Below are positions 1 through 12,500 of a DNA stretch of 64,000 bases, piece after piece; position 1 is the first letter of the stretch; every line of letters begins with the position of its first letter. A program made the translations under genes and the position numbers. This DNA comes from Apostichopus japonicus (Eukaryota > Echinodermata > Holothuroidea > Aspidochirotida > Stichopodidae): the NCBI RefSeq assembly GCF_037975245.1, contig NC_092577.1:2089501-2153500 (forward strand), in the 5' to 3' direction. The notes under the pieces are model-generated. The model was given only the letters and a program-made list of their open reading frames with translations, had not been told where the DNA came from and did no database searches.

Positions 1-348
1 TCATGGTCTATATAGAAACATTGATAGGCTTCAGTATTAAACTTAGTCCTTGATGATGAATATTAACTTTCCAAGATAATAACTTTAGTGTAATAACAGA
101 AATTTGGACAAAAGTCGTCACTTGCTGTGGTCACGTTGTTTTGGCTGTTAAAATTATTTTGACCGGTTCTATATTATATAAGCAAATTACCACAGAAAAT
201 ATTTTATTCTTAAGCTTAAAAGTGGATTAACTTGATCGAAACTCTTTTTAAAAAAAAATTGCTGAAAAATTTTCCACAGTATTTTTCAGCACACAGGTTC
301 CAAGTATCATAGTGTGATGAAATATTATTATTATTTTTTTCCTGCCAG
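1..348 (+). other. 3' part of an intron; nothing recognisable
   Basis: AT-rich sequence ending in a T-rich tract and a CCTGCCAG acceptor directly before exon 1. The incoming exon must end with one base of a split codon. I see no gene or known repeat here. Confidence 0.6.
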
Positions 349-501
349 GTAATCTGTACTTTGGAAATGAACCAGAGATGAACACAATCGTGAGGCTCGG
401 TTTAGGAGGCAGGGGTGGTGGCGCTGTTAGAGTCGCTGCCAGGCACATATTCGTCGATGGAAAACTGACAGCCAATGGAGAGAACGGAGCCATTTATGCC
501 G
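349..501 (+). CDS. Exon 1 (module 1, end of first Gly block)
   Basis: Phase 1 to phase 1. Encodes about 50 residues with the module signature GGRGGGAVRV followed by FVDGKLTANGENG, equivalent to the GGGxIxI...LDGxIxAxG block of other modules. The donor is GTATGG. The following 404-bp intron holds nothing recognisable. Confidence 0.85.
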
Positions 502-3500
502 GTATGGATAAAAGATATACTTATATCTTCTTTCAATTATAGCCACTAGGTCACAAGCTTCTTTCCGTTGCGGATAGCGTCGGAATTGCTCGAATGTGAC
601 ATAGAATGAACCATAACAGCCACATCCATGATTCACAGATCGTAATGTGACAAAAACCAAAGTCAAATTTCAAATATTTCAAATTGAGGCCATTGAGAGC
701 AATTAAATTGAAATGTTTGAAACTAATTTTGGGTTATGTAATTGTCTTTAATATTTTAAGGTTTCTGCCACTTTGTCAAACTCTAGGTTTTTTCTCTCGC
801 AAAGAGGATGAAAGATTTAAAATTTAATTTTTGCCTTTTCACATATAATTGGATTTGAAAGCATATTTAATTTCCAACGTTCAAACTCATTTGTTTAATC
901 GGCAGGTGGTGGGTCCGGTGGCAGCATTTGGTTGGACTGTGAGGAGCTGGATGGGGACGGTGAGATCTCAGCCAATGGTGGTAAGGGTCAGACCTACGCT
1001 GGAGGTGGCGCTGGCGGTAGAGTGGCCATCTACCATCACAGAATGCATGACTTCAACGGAACCATTTCAACCTATGGCGGTACGTTTGCAGTACATCTGT
1101 GTTTGATGTTCTTACAAAAGTCCCCCATGTGTGATACAGATATGTGGTATTGATAAGTGTGATGTTGTGAAGGAATCTCTGTACCATGCAAAAGTCCCTT
1201 TCCTGTTGTACAGCTTTCAGTAACTGGATGTGGCTTTGTATTTTTATAATAAGGAAACTATGTATGATGTACAACCCTGTGTGCAAGTAGAATGCACATG
1301 TCCTTGTGCAACTATACAGCCTTACCTTACCCATTTTGTCAACTTTTGAAAAGGGCAATGCAGCATTTTTTCATTCACAGCGAGAGAAAAAGAACAGACA
1401 GAAATGACACTCTTTTCTTCCATGCTTTTGAGTTAGCATTTAGTAATATTGAATTCTATAAGTTTAATAGGTGGGCAAATATCGTGATTTGATTCGAGGG
1501 GCATGGCAGTGGTTGTCGTCAATAACCGGTGATTTTTACAGAAAGACAGCAAATATCAGGGACACTGACAGTCCTGGATTTGTAGTGCTAATATTATATT
1601 ATTTAATATCCTGCTAGTATCGAAACGTCAGGCCAACTTTCTTTTACACATTCTCTAACACAGGCTCTCTAGTGGATAAGCAGTTTGCTAACAGTTTTGT
1701 TTTATTTTGATTGTTTAATATCATAACAGTTTCAGTAGCATGCTTCAATTGTTCTGATTGAGTTTTTTCTCTACTTTATACAAGTCCCAGGACTCTGTGT
1801 TTTAAGTTTAATAATTACAGTAAGTATATTTGAGAAGTACAGAAAAAATAACAGTGTTTCGCTCATTGGTATAGTGATCTCATTATGAAAGAAAGTGTCT
1901 TTACCTATGATAAGAAAAGTCATAATAATCTTGAATATTGAAGTAATTTAATTCATTGAGAGGTAATTTTCTATGACAATATTTCATAAATAACTTACTG
2001 GCCTTAAGTATTTAAAGTTGCACAATTTTAATTTAAAAACTAGTTTTATAAAAGGAATAAAAATGATTTGTTCGATAGGTACTGGCCACAGCAGCTACTC
2101 AGGAGGATCTGGGACAGTCTATCTCGAAACGGTGACCGATTTTAGAGCCATCGAAAGAGAGACCGTCTATAAGATCCTAAAAGTGAACAACAGAGGCATC
2201 AGTTACCCTCCCTTCACGAACATCCTGGACGGGATGTACGATGACATCACAGAAGTAGGCGGAGTCACCTGGTTATGGCACTCCTCTCATGAATATCAAT
2301 TTAATGAGGTAAATTTATTTGGCAGAATTAAGGGTCTGAAATCTGGTAAACGTGACCACTAGAGTAGTAAAAGGAAGAATATTTTCAGAAGCAGAAATTT
2401 CATTCTCACAAGATTTTGTTGTTTATCTCGCACTAGCTACAACTTCATTCTGAGAGCATATTTTAATATGAAGATGTGAATTTTTTTCATGTGTTTTTGT
2501 TGTTGTTATTGTGACAATTCCTAAATTGAGCAACAATCACATTAAAATGATTTCCTGAGTAAGCCATGATGGAGGTCTCCCTTCAAAGATACTGGTCAAA
2601 AGCTTTTGACCCTTCAAAGTTGGTCGGAGCATTTATGGACCCTGTGAACTGCCGGCCACCAGGGTAATTTCATAGTACATCAAGGTGAACCGTGAGAAGA
2701 CACCACAGCTATAACCCACTGTAGCTATAAATAGCTCTATGCAATAATAGAGTTCTGGGCACCTGTGGTTGACATCAGTTGAGATAAGTTTACCCTCATC
2801 AGAAGTGTAAACATAGTTATCAGTGGCTACTGAGACAGAGTGGGTTCAACCAACAGGAAGCCAGTTTGTGTAGAGTGAAAGGGTTGTATTGAGGTGTTTT
2901 TGTTTTTGTTCTCTACATGATAGGCTATATTAACTTTGCAGTTTATTAAGTGCATGAATTGAAAGAACGTCTTTTCCTCATTAATCAAGAACAAAATGTA
3001 ACAACTGTGTCTCATGTCAAGAAAGAAGTTTACTATGGTCAAGGTCATATCCCTAACTCTGTTCTGTATATTATCACCCCTATAAGACCCACATTAAGTA
3101 TGTTCATGGTGATATCCCTAACTCTGTTCTGTATATTATCGCTCCTACAAGAACCAAGTTCACTATGATCATGGTGATATCCCTAACTCTGTTCTGTATA
3201 TTATCTCTCCTACAAGACCCAAGTTTACTATGATCATGGTGATATCCCTAACTCTGTTCTGTATATTATCTCTCCTACAAGACCCAAGTTTACTATGATC
3301 ATGGTGATATCCCTAACTCTGTTCTGTATATTATCTCTCCTACAAGACCCAAGTTTACTATGATCATGGTGATATCCCTAACTCTGTTCTGTATATTATC
3401 TCTCCTACAAGACCCAAGTTCACTATGATCATGGTGATATCCCTAACTCTGTTTTGTATATTATCTCTCCTACAAGACCCAAGTTTACTATGGTCAAGCT

Positions 3501-6500
3501 GATATCCCTAACTCTGTTTTGTATATTATCTCTCCTACAAGACCCAAGTTTACTATGATCATGGTGTTATCCCTAACTCTGTTTTATATATTATCTCTCC
3601 TACAAGACCCAAGTTTACTTAGATCAAGCTGATATCCCTAACTCTGTTTTGTTTATTATCTCTCCTACAAGACCCAAGTTTACTATGATCATGGTGATAT
3701 CCCTAACTCTGTTTTGTATATTATCACCCCTACAAGACCCAAGTTTACTATGATCATGGTGATATCCCTAACTCTGTTTTACATATTATCTCTCCTACAG
3801 GACCTAAGTTTACTTAGATCAAGCTGATATCCCTAACTCTGTTTTGTATATTATCTCTCCTACAAGACCCAAGTTTACTATGGTCAGGCTGATATCCCTA
3901 GCTCTGTTTTATATATTATCTCTCCTACAAGACCCAAGTTTACTATGGTCAGGCTGATATCCCTAGCTCTGTTTTGTTTATTATCTCTCCTCCAAGACCC
4001 ACGTTCATGGAAATGCTTACCTTGCTCTGTTGAGTGACACTCAAACAGAACAGGTCACTATCGCTGGAGGGAAACTCTTTGGAGATCGTTCTGCTATCAT
4101 TCACATCGGGATGAACCAATCACTGAGTTTCAATTGGGTGGATATCTACTTTGCTGCTAATGTTATGCTTTACAGGTAAAAATAACTCTAGTTAGAATTG
4201 CAATTTGAGTTTGAATGTAACCTTGCATCCATCTGAGGGACCCTCCTCTGAGCAAGCCCCTCTGAGGAACCCCCTCTTAGGGATCCCCCTCGGAACCAGC
4301 CCCTTGGAGAAAGTCCCTCTGATCATATAACACACAGATGGCTATCCCTGTATCAGACTAACAGACTATCTGATTAAAACTGTTCAGTGACTTCTCATTA
4401 GCCAGTAGTGAACAATTTAGTCTAATTCATGAATTGTTTTGTTCTTCAAACTTACTTTAATGGTTGTATTTTTTTTTTTTTTCAAACCGATCATAGTGCT
4501 TTGCAAATCTGATTCTATTATGTCTTGTGTGATATTGGACTAAAACTCTATAATTTTCACTGTTTTTTTTTTCTCATCCTTATATTGAAAGTTCAGTATA
4601 GTACCAACAGTTTGTGACCCATTTCAATGCAAAATACAGCACAATAGTTTTCATAGCAAATTGTACAAAAATGTACAAAATCCTCCAAATAGTATTTTAG
4701 AAATATTTCATTCCCTTCATGTAATAAACTTCTCTAGGCTAACAGCTCAGACTGATTATTATTGTCAGGACGACAAATTTCAGACAAAAAATAAGAACTA
4801 GGTACGTCTCTTTGTCGTTCATCAAGAGAAGAAGATCTCTTTCTTCTTCGGTTTTTCCCTATGTCTTTCTTTCCCCTCTGAACGTAATTTAAGTGTTTCT
4901 TTGTTTTTATTTCTACTTGGTCACTAGCTTAGATAACAGCCTTGCTGTTTTCCTAGTGTCCTTCATATGTTGACCTTCCTACTAAAATGTTAGTTTTGTA
5001 TTAATCTTGTACAATAATAATAATAATAATATGTGCTTTTTATAAAGCACTTTCCAATAAAATCTCAAAGCGCTGTACAGAAATAAATACCTAAAAGATA
5101 TCAAACAATACAAAATATTGCACCAGGTAACTAAAAACGTATGAGAAATAAATTTGAAATTGAAATAATAAAACAGATCATTCTACACTTTGACCTGACA
5201 GGTACGGCACCATGGCGGTCCCACCGAGGCTCAGTATGCGTGACATCTGGTTTGAGATCAGGGGAACATTCTCCCATTCCCTGGAGCTGTTTGTCGACAG
5301 TGGTGGGTCCATGAAGATGTGGTCACAGGGGAACTCTGCCGACCACCCTGAAGGGACGTTCAAGTTCACAGACGTCATCGTACGAGCCGACGGGGAAATC
5401 ATCTGGTGGTCCGAGGAGGGGTCGCCCGAAATGACCGTCATGTTGCGGGACTTGACCATTAATGCCGGAGGGGAGGTCAAAACAAACCAGCTGATGCTAG
5501 AAGCTGAGAATGTTACCATTGACTTATCAGGTAAGTATCGGAAGAAGAAAGCAAAACGTGGTATAATTATCATTAATTATTAAACTCATCACGTAATGTA
5601 AGCATTGAAGAAGTACATTTCATTATGAACTTATACATTGTAATTATGACATTTGAGACAGAAAACTGAATGATAATCAGGAGTCATTTAAGTTCCTGGT
5701 ATTCAAACCAGTGGTGGACACTTTGGCCTGAGGGAGGAGCTATGGGGTGGGGGGAGTGGAGGGGGGTAGGTCTTCTCCCCTTTGAGAAATTTGTATAGAA
5801 TTAATGATACTTACTTGCAAAATGGTATTATATTTTCCAACTTATATTTGAACTAGTTTTGTATATTCCAAATTTGTTTCCCACAAATATCGTCAAGTTG
5901 TGTTTGCTTTAAATCTTTTGGCAACCCTCCAAGAAAATTTTGTTGACCCAAGGTTCTGAGCCCTACTTTAAATATCAGGTGTTTCCTTAATTCACCTCAG
6001 TGGATTCTACTGAGAAGTCTTTTCTTTTGAAAGTTATATAACCTGATATATTCTTCAACTGACTGACAAAAAAAGAAAAATCAAAATTACGGAAGGAAAT
6101 GTTTGCCGAAAGGTAATTGAGGGCAGTATTGAAGCAACTAAGCATGCAAAGAGATAAATTTGGTTTCATGAAACAGAGGGAACAGAGAGATCAATGGAGG
6201 AGCAAAAAACAGACCAAACATGAAGAACAAGCCTGTCTATAGAAAAACAATCCTCCTCAAATTCACTCAAGCATTAATAGTTTGTGACTTGATAGCATAA
6301 ACTACCCCAAATAGTGCCATTAGGATTCTTCCTTGAGTGCACCTATTTAATTGACCAGCCACCGTATGATTGTAAACACAAGTGCTCTAATGGTCAGCAC
6401 TACTTTCCTGTGTGTGAAGACAAGTTTGGCTTGACCACTGAAATAGTACACTGTGTGAATCATGAATTTGTGCAGAGGAGCGTTCAGTATGGCTAGCATT

Positions 6501-9500
6501 ACCAACCCGCGTTGATATTCAAATTCCCCTGGTTTTGGCCACAAACAGGGGACTCGGGTGGTATTTGCTATAGGCAGGGAAGATCGTAATGAAAGACTTT
6601 TGGTGTCTCCTTGCTATGAAGAGGAAGTTCCAAAAACAAGGTCTCTGAGAAACTGAATAGCAACCAACCTACCAATACAACATTTGCAAAGAAAAAACAA
6701 ACACTATGATGAACAGAAAATGCAAATTACGGTTCAAACATAATTATCCTTCGATGAGAATATCTTCAGAGATAAATATTTAAAAAACATTATGTAAACT
6801 CCAGTATTTGCAACAGACTAAGCTAAACCAAAGGTTATCAAAGTTTGCCATTTGCTTTGTTATCCATATGAATTCAAAGACTCTTGCCTTTTAACGTTAG
6901 TATTCCAGAAGTGGTGGAATGTTATGTTATGTTATGAATGTTATGTTATGAATGTTATGATATGCTATGTAATGTTATGAAATGTTATGTTATGTAATGA
7001 ATGTTATGTAATGAATGTTATGTCATGAATGTTATGTTATGTTAAGTTATGTTATGTTATGAATCATGTTATGAATGTTATGTTATGTTATGAATCATAT
7101 GTTATGAATGTTATGTTATATGAATGTTATATATCGAATGATATGTTATGTTAAGTTATGTTATGAATCATGTTATAAATGTTATGTTATATGAATGTTG
7201 TGTTATGTTACCTTATCTTATGTAATTTAATGTCATGTCATGTTATGAATGTTATGTTTATGAAGAAACATTAAACTTAATAACAGGTCTTAAACACATG
7301 TTGTATGTTTCTTCCACTAAGGTAAACATTTAACTATGTTTTTTTAAATATACTAGTTTACTATCTTCTGCCAAATGAAACATAATTTGTTCTATTTTTT
7401 GTCTTCAGGACAGTTCCATGCTGATGGTGCGGGCTACTTACAAGGTCCAGGAGTGGGCCGGCCTCCATTTTCATCCTATGCAAATATAGAAGGGGCAAGT
7501 GGAGGTGCCCATGGAGGTAGAGGAGGGCGTGGTTACTACGGACTGTATTCTTCTAAGGGGTACGGATCCGTTCATAAACCAAGGATGATGGGGAGTGGTG
7601 GAGGAACCGCTTCATCAGGGCGTGCTGGACAAGGAGGGGGTAAGTGGCATTCCAGTAAGGGGCAAGGATGGGGTAAGTGGCACTTCAGTAAGGGGCAAGG
7701 AGGGGGTAAGTGGCACTTCAGTAAGGGGCAAGGATGGGGTAAGTGGCACTTCAGTAAGGGGCAAGGAGGGTGTAAGTGGCACTTCAGTAAGGGCAAGGAG
7801 GGGGTAAGTGGCACTTCAGTAAGGCACAATGTCAAATAGATGATGATGGCATCACTACAGTCAGGCTATGTTGGATTTCATTCTTGCCACTCAATATTGC
7901 AGATAATAGACAGTGCATATTCTGCAGAGATAATCTCTATATTGTATAGTATTGACTCACCCATGATGCAACAGGATTTGGCAGCGGTGATTGCAGCTTT
8001 AAACCTCATGTTTTTGACACATTGTCTAAATTCCTTATTCTTAAAGGATTCAGTTTTTTTCTCCTTTGCAGCAGTTTTATTGAAATTTAATAACTAATTT
8101 TTAATAAAAGATACCTACACATTGTGTGATGTGCTCATAAATCAGTCACTCTAAACCCATACATTGGTATATATGCTACATGTTAATATTGTGAAGATTC
8201 TGTACACTTGTAGTAAGATTGAGAAATTATCTTCAGATGTCACTGGAGCAGCAAACTTGTGTTAGCTTGGTCATGCTTGTAGAAGTTAAGCATTTCCCTT
8301 GATTGGTGGTCACAATCTGTGCCTTCTTTACTTTTATTTCAGGGACTTTCAGTGAGGGAACATGTTGTGTGCAAGGCTCGGGTATAGTTTGCATTTTGTT
8401 TGAATATTTGGTCGACATCCATTAAAACTCTAAAGAAATTTGAGATGATGTCGAAGCAGTCAAAATTGTATTCCATATTTCAACATTTTTTATTGATTCT
8501 TGTCAAAGATGCTCTGGTTTTCTTCCATATTAGGAACTTTGTTGATGACCGTAAGAAACACCCTTCGCGTCGAAGGTGAGCTGCGTGTCAATGCCGAAGC
8601 TGGGACTGGGTACTGTGGAGGAGGATCTGGGGGCAGTATACTTGGATACGTCAACCATATCGATGGCGCTGGGACTATACAAGCCCTAGGAGGAATTGGT
8701 AAGTAAATAGTAAAAATCTTAGTAAAAATATATGTATAGTTTACACCATTAGAAGGCATGAGTATTTTAAACACTTTGTAAGAAACATTCTTAGGATATA
8801 AGCAATAAGTAAAAGAAAGGATATCCTGGCTTGGAGAATATATCAGTGAGTGATATGATTATTGGAGGCTGCCCCTCGCAGAAAAATATGCTTGCGCAAG
8901 CTTGCTGCATGCTAACATTGGTCGAATGTGCATGGAATGCAAGAAAGGTAAAAGATGTGGAGGAATATATGTGGGTCTGATGGGATTTTGGGCCATATCC
9001 TTCAATCAGGAAGAAAATTTGGTAAAATAATTTTTTTGTTTTAAATTGGTGCTATCATTTTCAGTTTGCAATTACGAATGTTGAAAGATGGTTCATATCC
9101 TTGATGCAAGAGCTTTGTATAGAATTAACACTAAAATGAATGCCAAATATGTTAGATATTAAAGCCCTTGGTAGTAAAGATGGTTCTTCTATGAAAACTT
9201 ACAGAAATTTGAAATTTTGTTGATAGCTTTGGATAAATTTCTCTTCTGACATTGGTTCAGGAGATGTCTTTCCATTCAACGTCTTTTGTACCCCCTTTCA
9301 TAATCAGGTGGACTCTCCCACTCTGGTGGAGGTGCCGGAGGACGTCTCGCATTTTATTACATCACTGATAGCTTCATCGGTGACTTTATGGTCCAGGGTG
9401 CACCCAGCACCCCTCCTTACCAACCTGGTTCTGGTACAGTCTACTTACAAGACAACTTCAATCTGACCGAGCCAATCAGGAAACTGCTGGTAGATAACAA

Positions 9501-12500
9501 TCTCAGAGCCACAAAGTCCCGAGTCACGAGGGAAGAGAGGCTGTCCACATCTGGGCAAAGTGCTAGTACTTATAGTACTTATCAACAGAACTTATACAAT
9601 GGTATCGTAGCAACCACAAACTCCCCTCACTATAGCAACCAATACCTCTTCAGATACCTATTTCAAAAGAGTTATCAATACGTGTCAAAGTCCACGGCAA
9701 CCAGGATAACTCTAAGCTTGCCGTTGACTACGTACCTGGAAGTGATGAAGATTTATCCGATATGCTCAGGGTATGTAAACTTTAATTCTGGTCTCTCAAA
9801 TCTCTCCTGTCGCTTCTGATAGGATCACCTTAAAGGCATTGAAGATCTCGCCCCAAACCGCGTGCGGCCATCTGAAAAAGTTAACTTTCTGTTGCTCGCA
9901 AGTGACGTTTTGTTCTTGTCGCTACAAAATGCAGACAGTAATGAAACGTGATACCTTGTTATATTTAGCTGGACCTGAGATGTCCATCGCTGTATCGTTT
10001 GCACACTGTGCTGTGGGTATTGACCGCAGCTGTATGTACTGACTGTACACTAGTGTCTATAATTACCGACGGTAGCAAGCTGTGTGTGTATTTTCTGGGA
10101 TAGATGGTGGTGTCTAACAGTTCTGTTACACCTCATTCGAAACTAGGTCAGATTACCGGCATTAGACGTTTTTTTTTGCGCGAGTCTTCACACCCTTTAA
10201 TTTGTAGTTGGCTATGAGGATCTTCTCAATTTGCTGAGTTTCATAAACTGTCATCTGATGATTTTTGTGCAAGAAAGTTGCCTGATAATATAACATTGTT
10301 TCAAGATTATAGCTGCTGTTGGCTGCATATCTTGAAGAAATATGGATGTGATCTATTCAAAGACTACAACCCATTCCCTAAGTTTGTCTCCATGTAGGAG
10401 GCATCACATAGAAAAGTAAGGGTGCAGCAGCAATAAATCCCCCACCCCTTCCTCCTCTCCAAGCTAACAAGGCTGAATAAATATCAGATATCGAGATTGT
10501 CTGGGCAGACCAGATACTGCAAAGCTAAAACCTGTCCACATGTTGCTGTAACCCCCTCAGCACCCTGCTGTCGACACCGTGCCTTAGTAACGAGATTGTT
10601 TGAAGGTAGATATTGTGACCTGTATGTGGAAGCCAACTGTATCTCATGCTATCTTGTAAAAAACTTCCAAGTTAAACTGAATCTCCAGTTGGATCGTCAA
10701 ATCACAGTCTAACCAGTGGTTGTATATTGTAATATTGATTTATGCTCCGCAAAACTATGGGTAACTGCAACCAATATATGGATCACACTTCAATCATTTC
10801 AGCAGGGCCTGTATAAAGCTAGGTTTGAGGTGGGGTCCGACATGTCAGTAAACGTCCTTCCTATCCCATGGGATTGGTTTCCCAGGTTTTGATAGATGTG
10901 TGCTATTGTTTACAAACTTTCAGTCAATGTGCAATCAAATTACAATCAAATCAATCAAATGTGTAGTTAAATCATCAATCTCTAATGAGTGATGATTAAA
11001 GGATGATTTTGGGAGTTAGAAATAATGGGTCACTACAAGCCAAGGGAAGTCACCGAGTGGGTCGCCAAGGAAACCGTTTGGGAAACAGACGTTTAGAGGA
11101 ATAGCATTCTTTGTTAAGTTTCAGAGCTTCCATGCACTTATCACTAGATGCAAGAGCTCTGCTCTGAACAACAAAACTACTTTCTTTTTCTCCATATTGT
11201 TTTGGTTTATATTTTTCTGTCTCTTTTGCTTTATCTGTCGGTATCTCTGTTTCTCACTTGTCTTTTTGTTCTAGGGTGGGCTCAGCTACATCCTTTCAGC
11301 TGTCTAGTCAGCTTGGTTCCTTAGTTACGGTGCACACTGACGGATTTGTGTCTACCAGTGGTTGCAGCAGCACATACGACAACCAAAAAGTCTTCTTACG
11401 GAAGGAGGCAGATCAGGTACGTTTGTATCCATGGTAACTTTGATTTGTCATTAAAACTGTAAAATAGGAAGTGTATAATCAAGGCAAATAGATATTGCAT
11501 TGCATGTTCCTTTGTGAAGACCTTTTTCATTTCCACACTTTTGGAATTTTGTGACAGTAAAGTATCACATTTTGGAATAATTCTGGTTGCTAAGGTAACC
11601 AAAAACATAAGTTGAAGATAGAATTCATTTTGGCTGTAAATGACTAATACCTTTCCTTATGGAGATCTTCCCCTTAAGGGCTGTTAAAGTCTAAATGTGT
11701 CATCTTTGAATTGGGGAATAGGATATGAGTCCTTGGAATCGAAAATTTGATTTCATATTTCAAAATAAGTGGAAATATGTTCTTTTTGATGCAATTTTGG
11801 ATGATATTATTAAAAGATATGTAATTTTTCATACCGCTAATGGTTGGTAGTCAAGTTAAAAACTTTAAAGTTGGGTACATGTGTATAGGGTTTTCATATA
11901 TCATGTAATACTGGCCAGGAACTTAACAATTATTATCATTTGAAAATAATTTTTATAATTCAAGACTCAATATCAAACTGCTGTTGTAGATTTCATAAAA
12001 AACCAAAATTGTCTTCTTGATAACATGATATTATCTTATTTTTCAATTTTTTCAGATCATCATCGACTTGTATCGGGGCAGTAACAATGCCGGCCTCAGA
12101 TTCGTCGAGATATTTGTGGCTGAAGATCCCGACATCAACCATCAGTTGGAGTATTCTGTGGAAGCCGAGAGTCTTCTTATTGGTGAAGAAGAGGAAGAGG
12201 GCGCCCTGTTTGAGTATCATGAGGTGAGGTGATGATCAGTCCTTATGCAAACATAGCAAGATCGGTAAACCGAAATATTTCGATAAAATATCACTCTTTA
12301 TTGACTCACCACAATTTTCATTTTACTGACCATGAGTTGTAAACCCCTCATTGCCGTTCGCTACCGTTTAAATTTGTTACAGCTAATGACGCATAAATAT
12401 AAATATTTGTTGACATAAAAAAAAACACTATATATAAGTTATATCTAAGAACGTTTCTTACATAGCGTTTCATAGAGTGCTTGTTCAACACTAGCTAGTC

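Noticed and set aside
3051-4025. A CRISPR array
   Set aside because: The repeats are contiguous 65-bp units without unique spacers, in an intron of a eukaryotic gene. The same holds for the 33-, 41-, 43- and 128-bp arrays.
6918-7262. Telomere-like or centromere satellite
   Set aside because: The ATGTT-type repeat is short, irregular and inside an intron, so it is an ordinary microsatellite.
7572-7835. Pro/Cys/His-rich minus-strand open frame
   Set aside because: It is the antisense of the 33-bp donor array and the end of exon 6.
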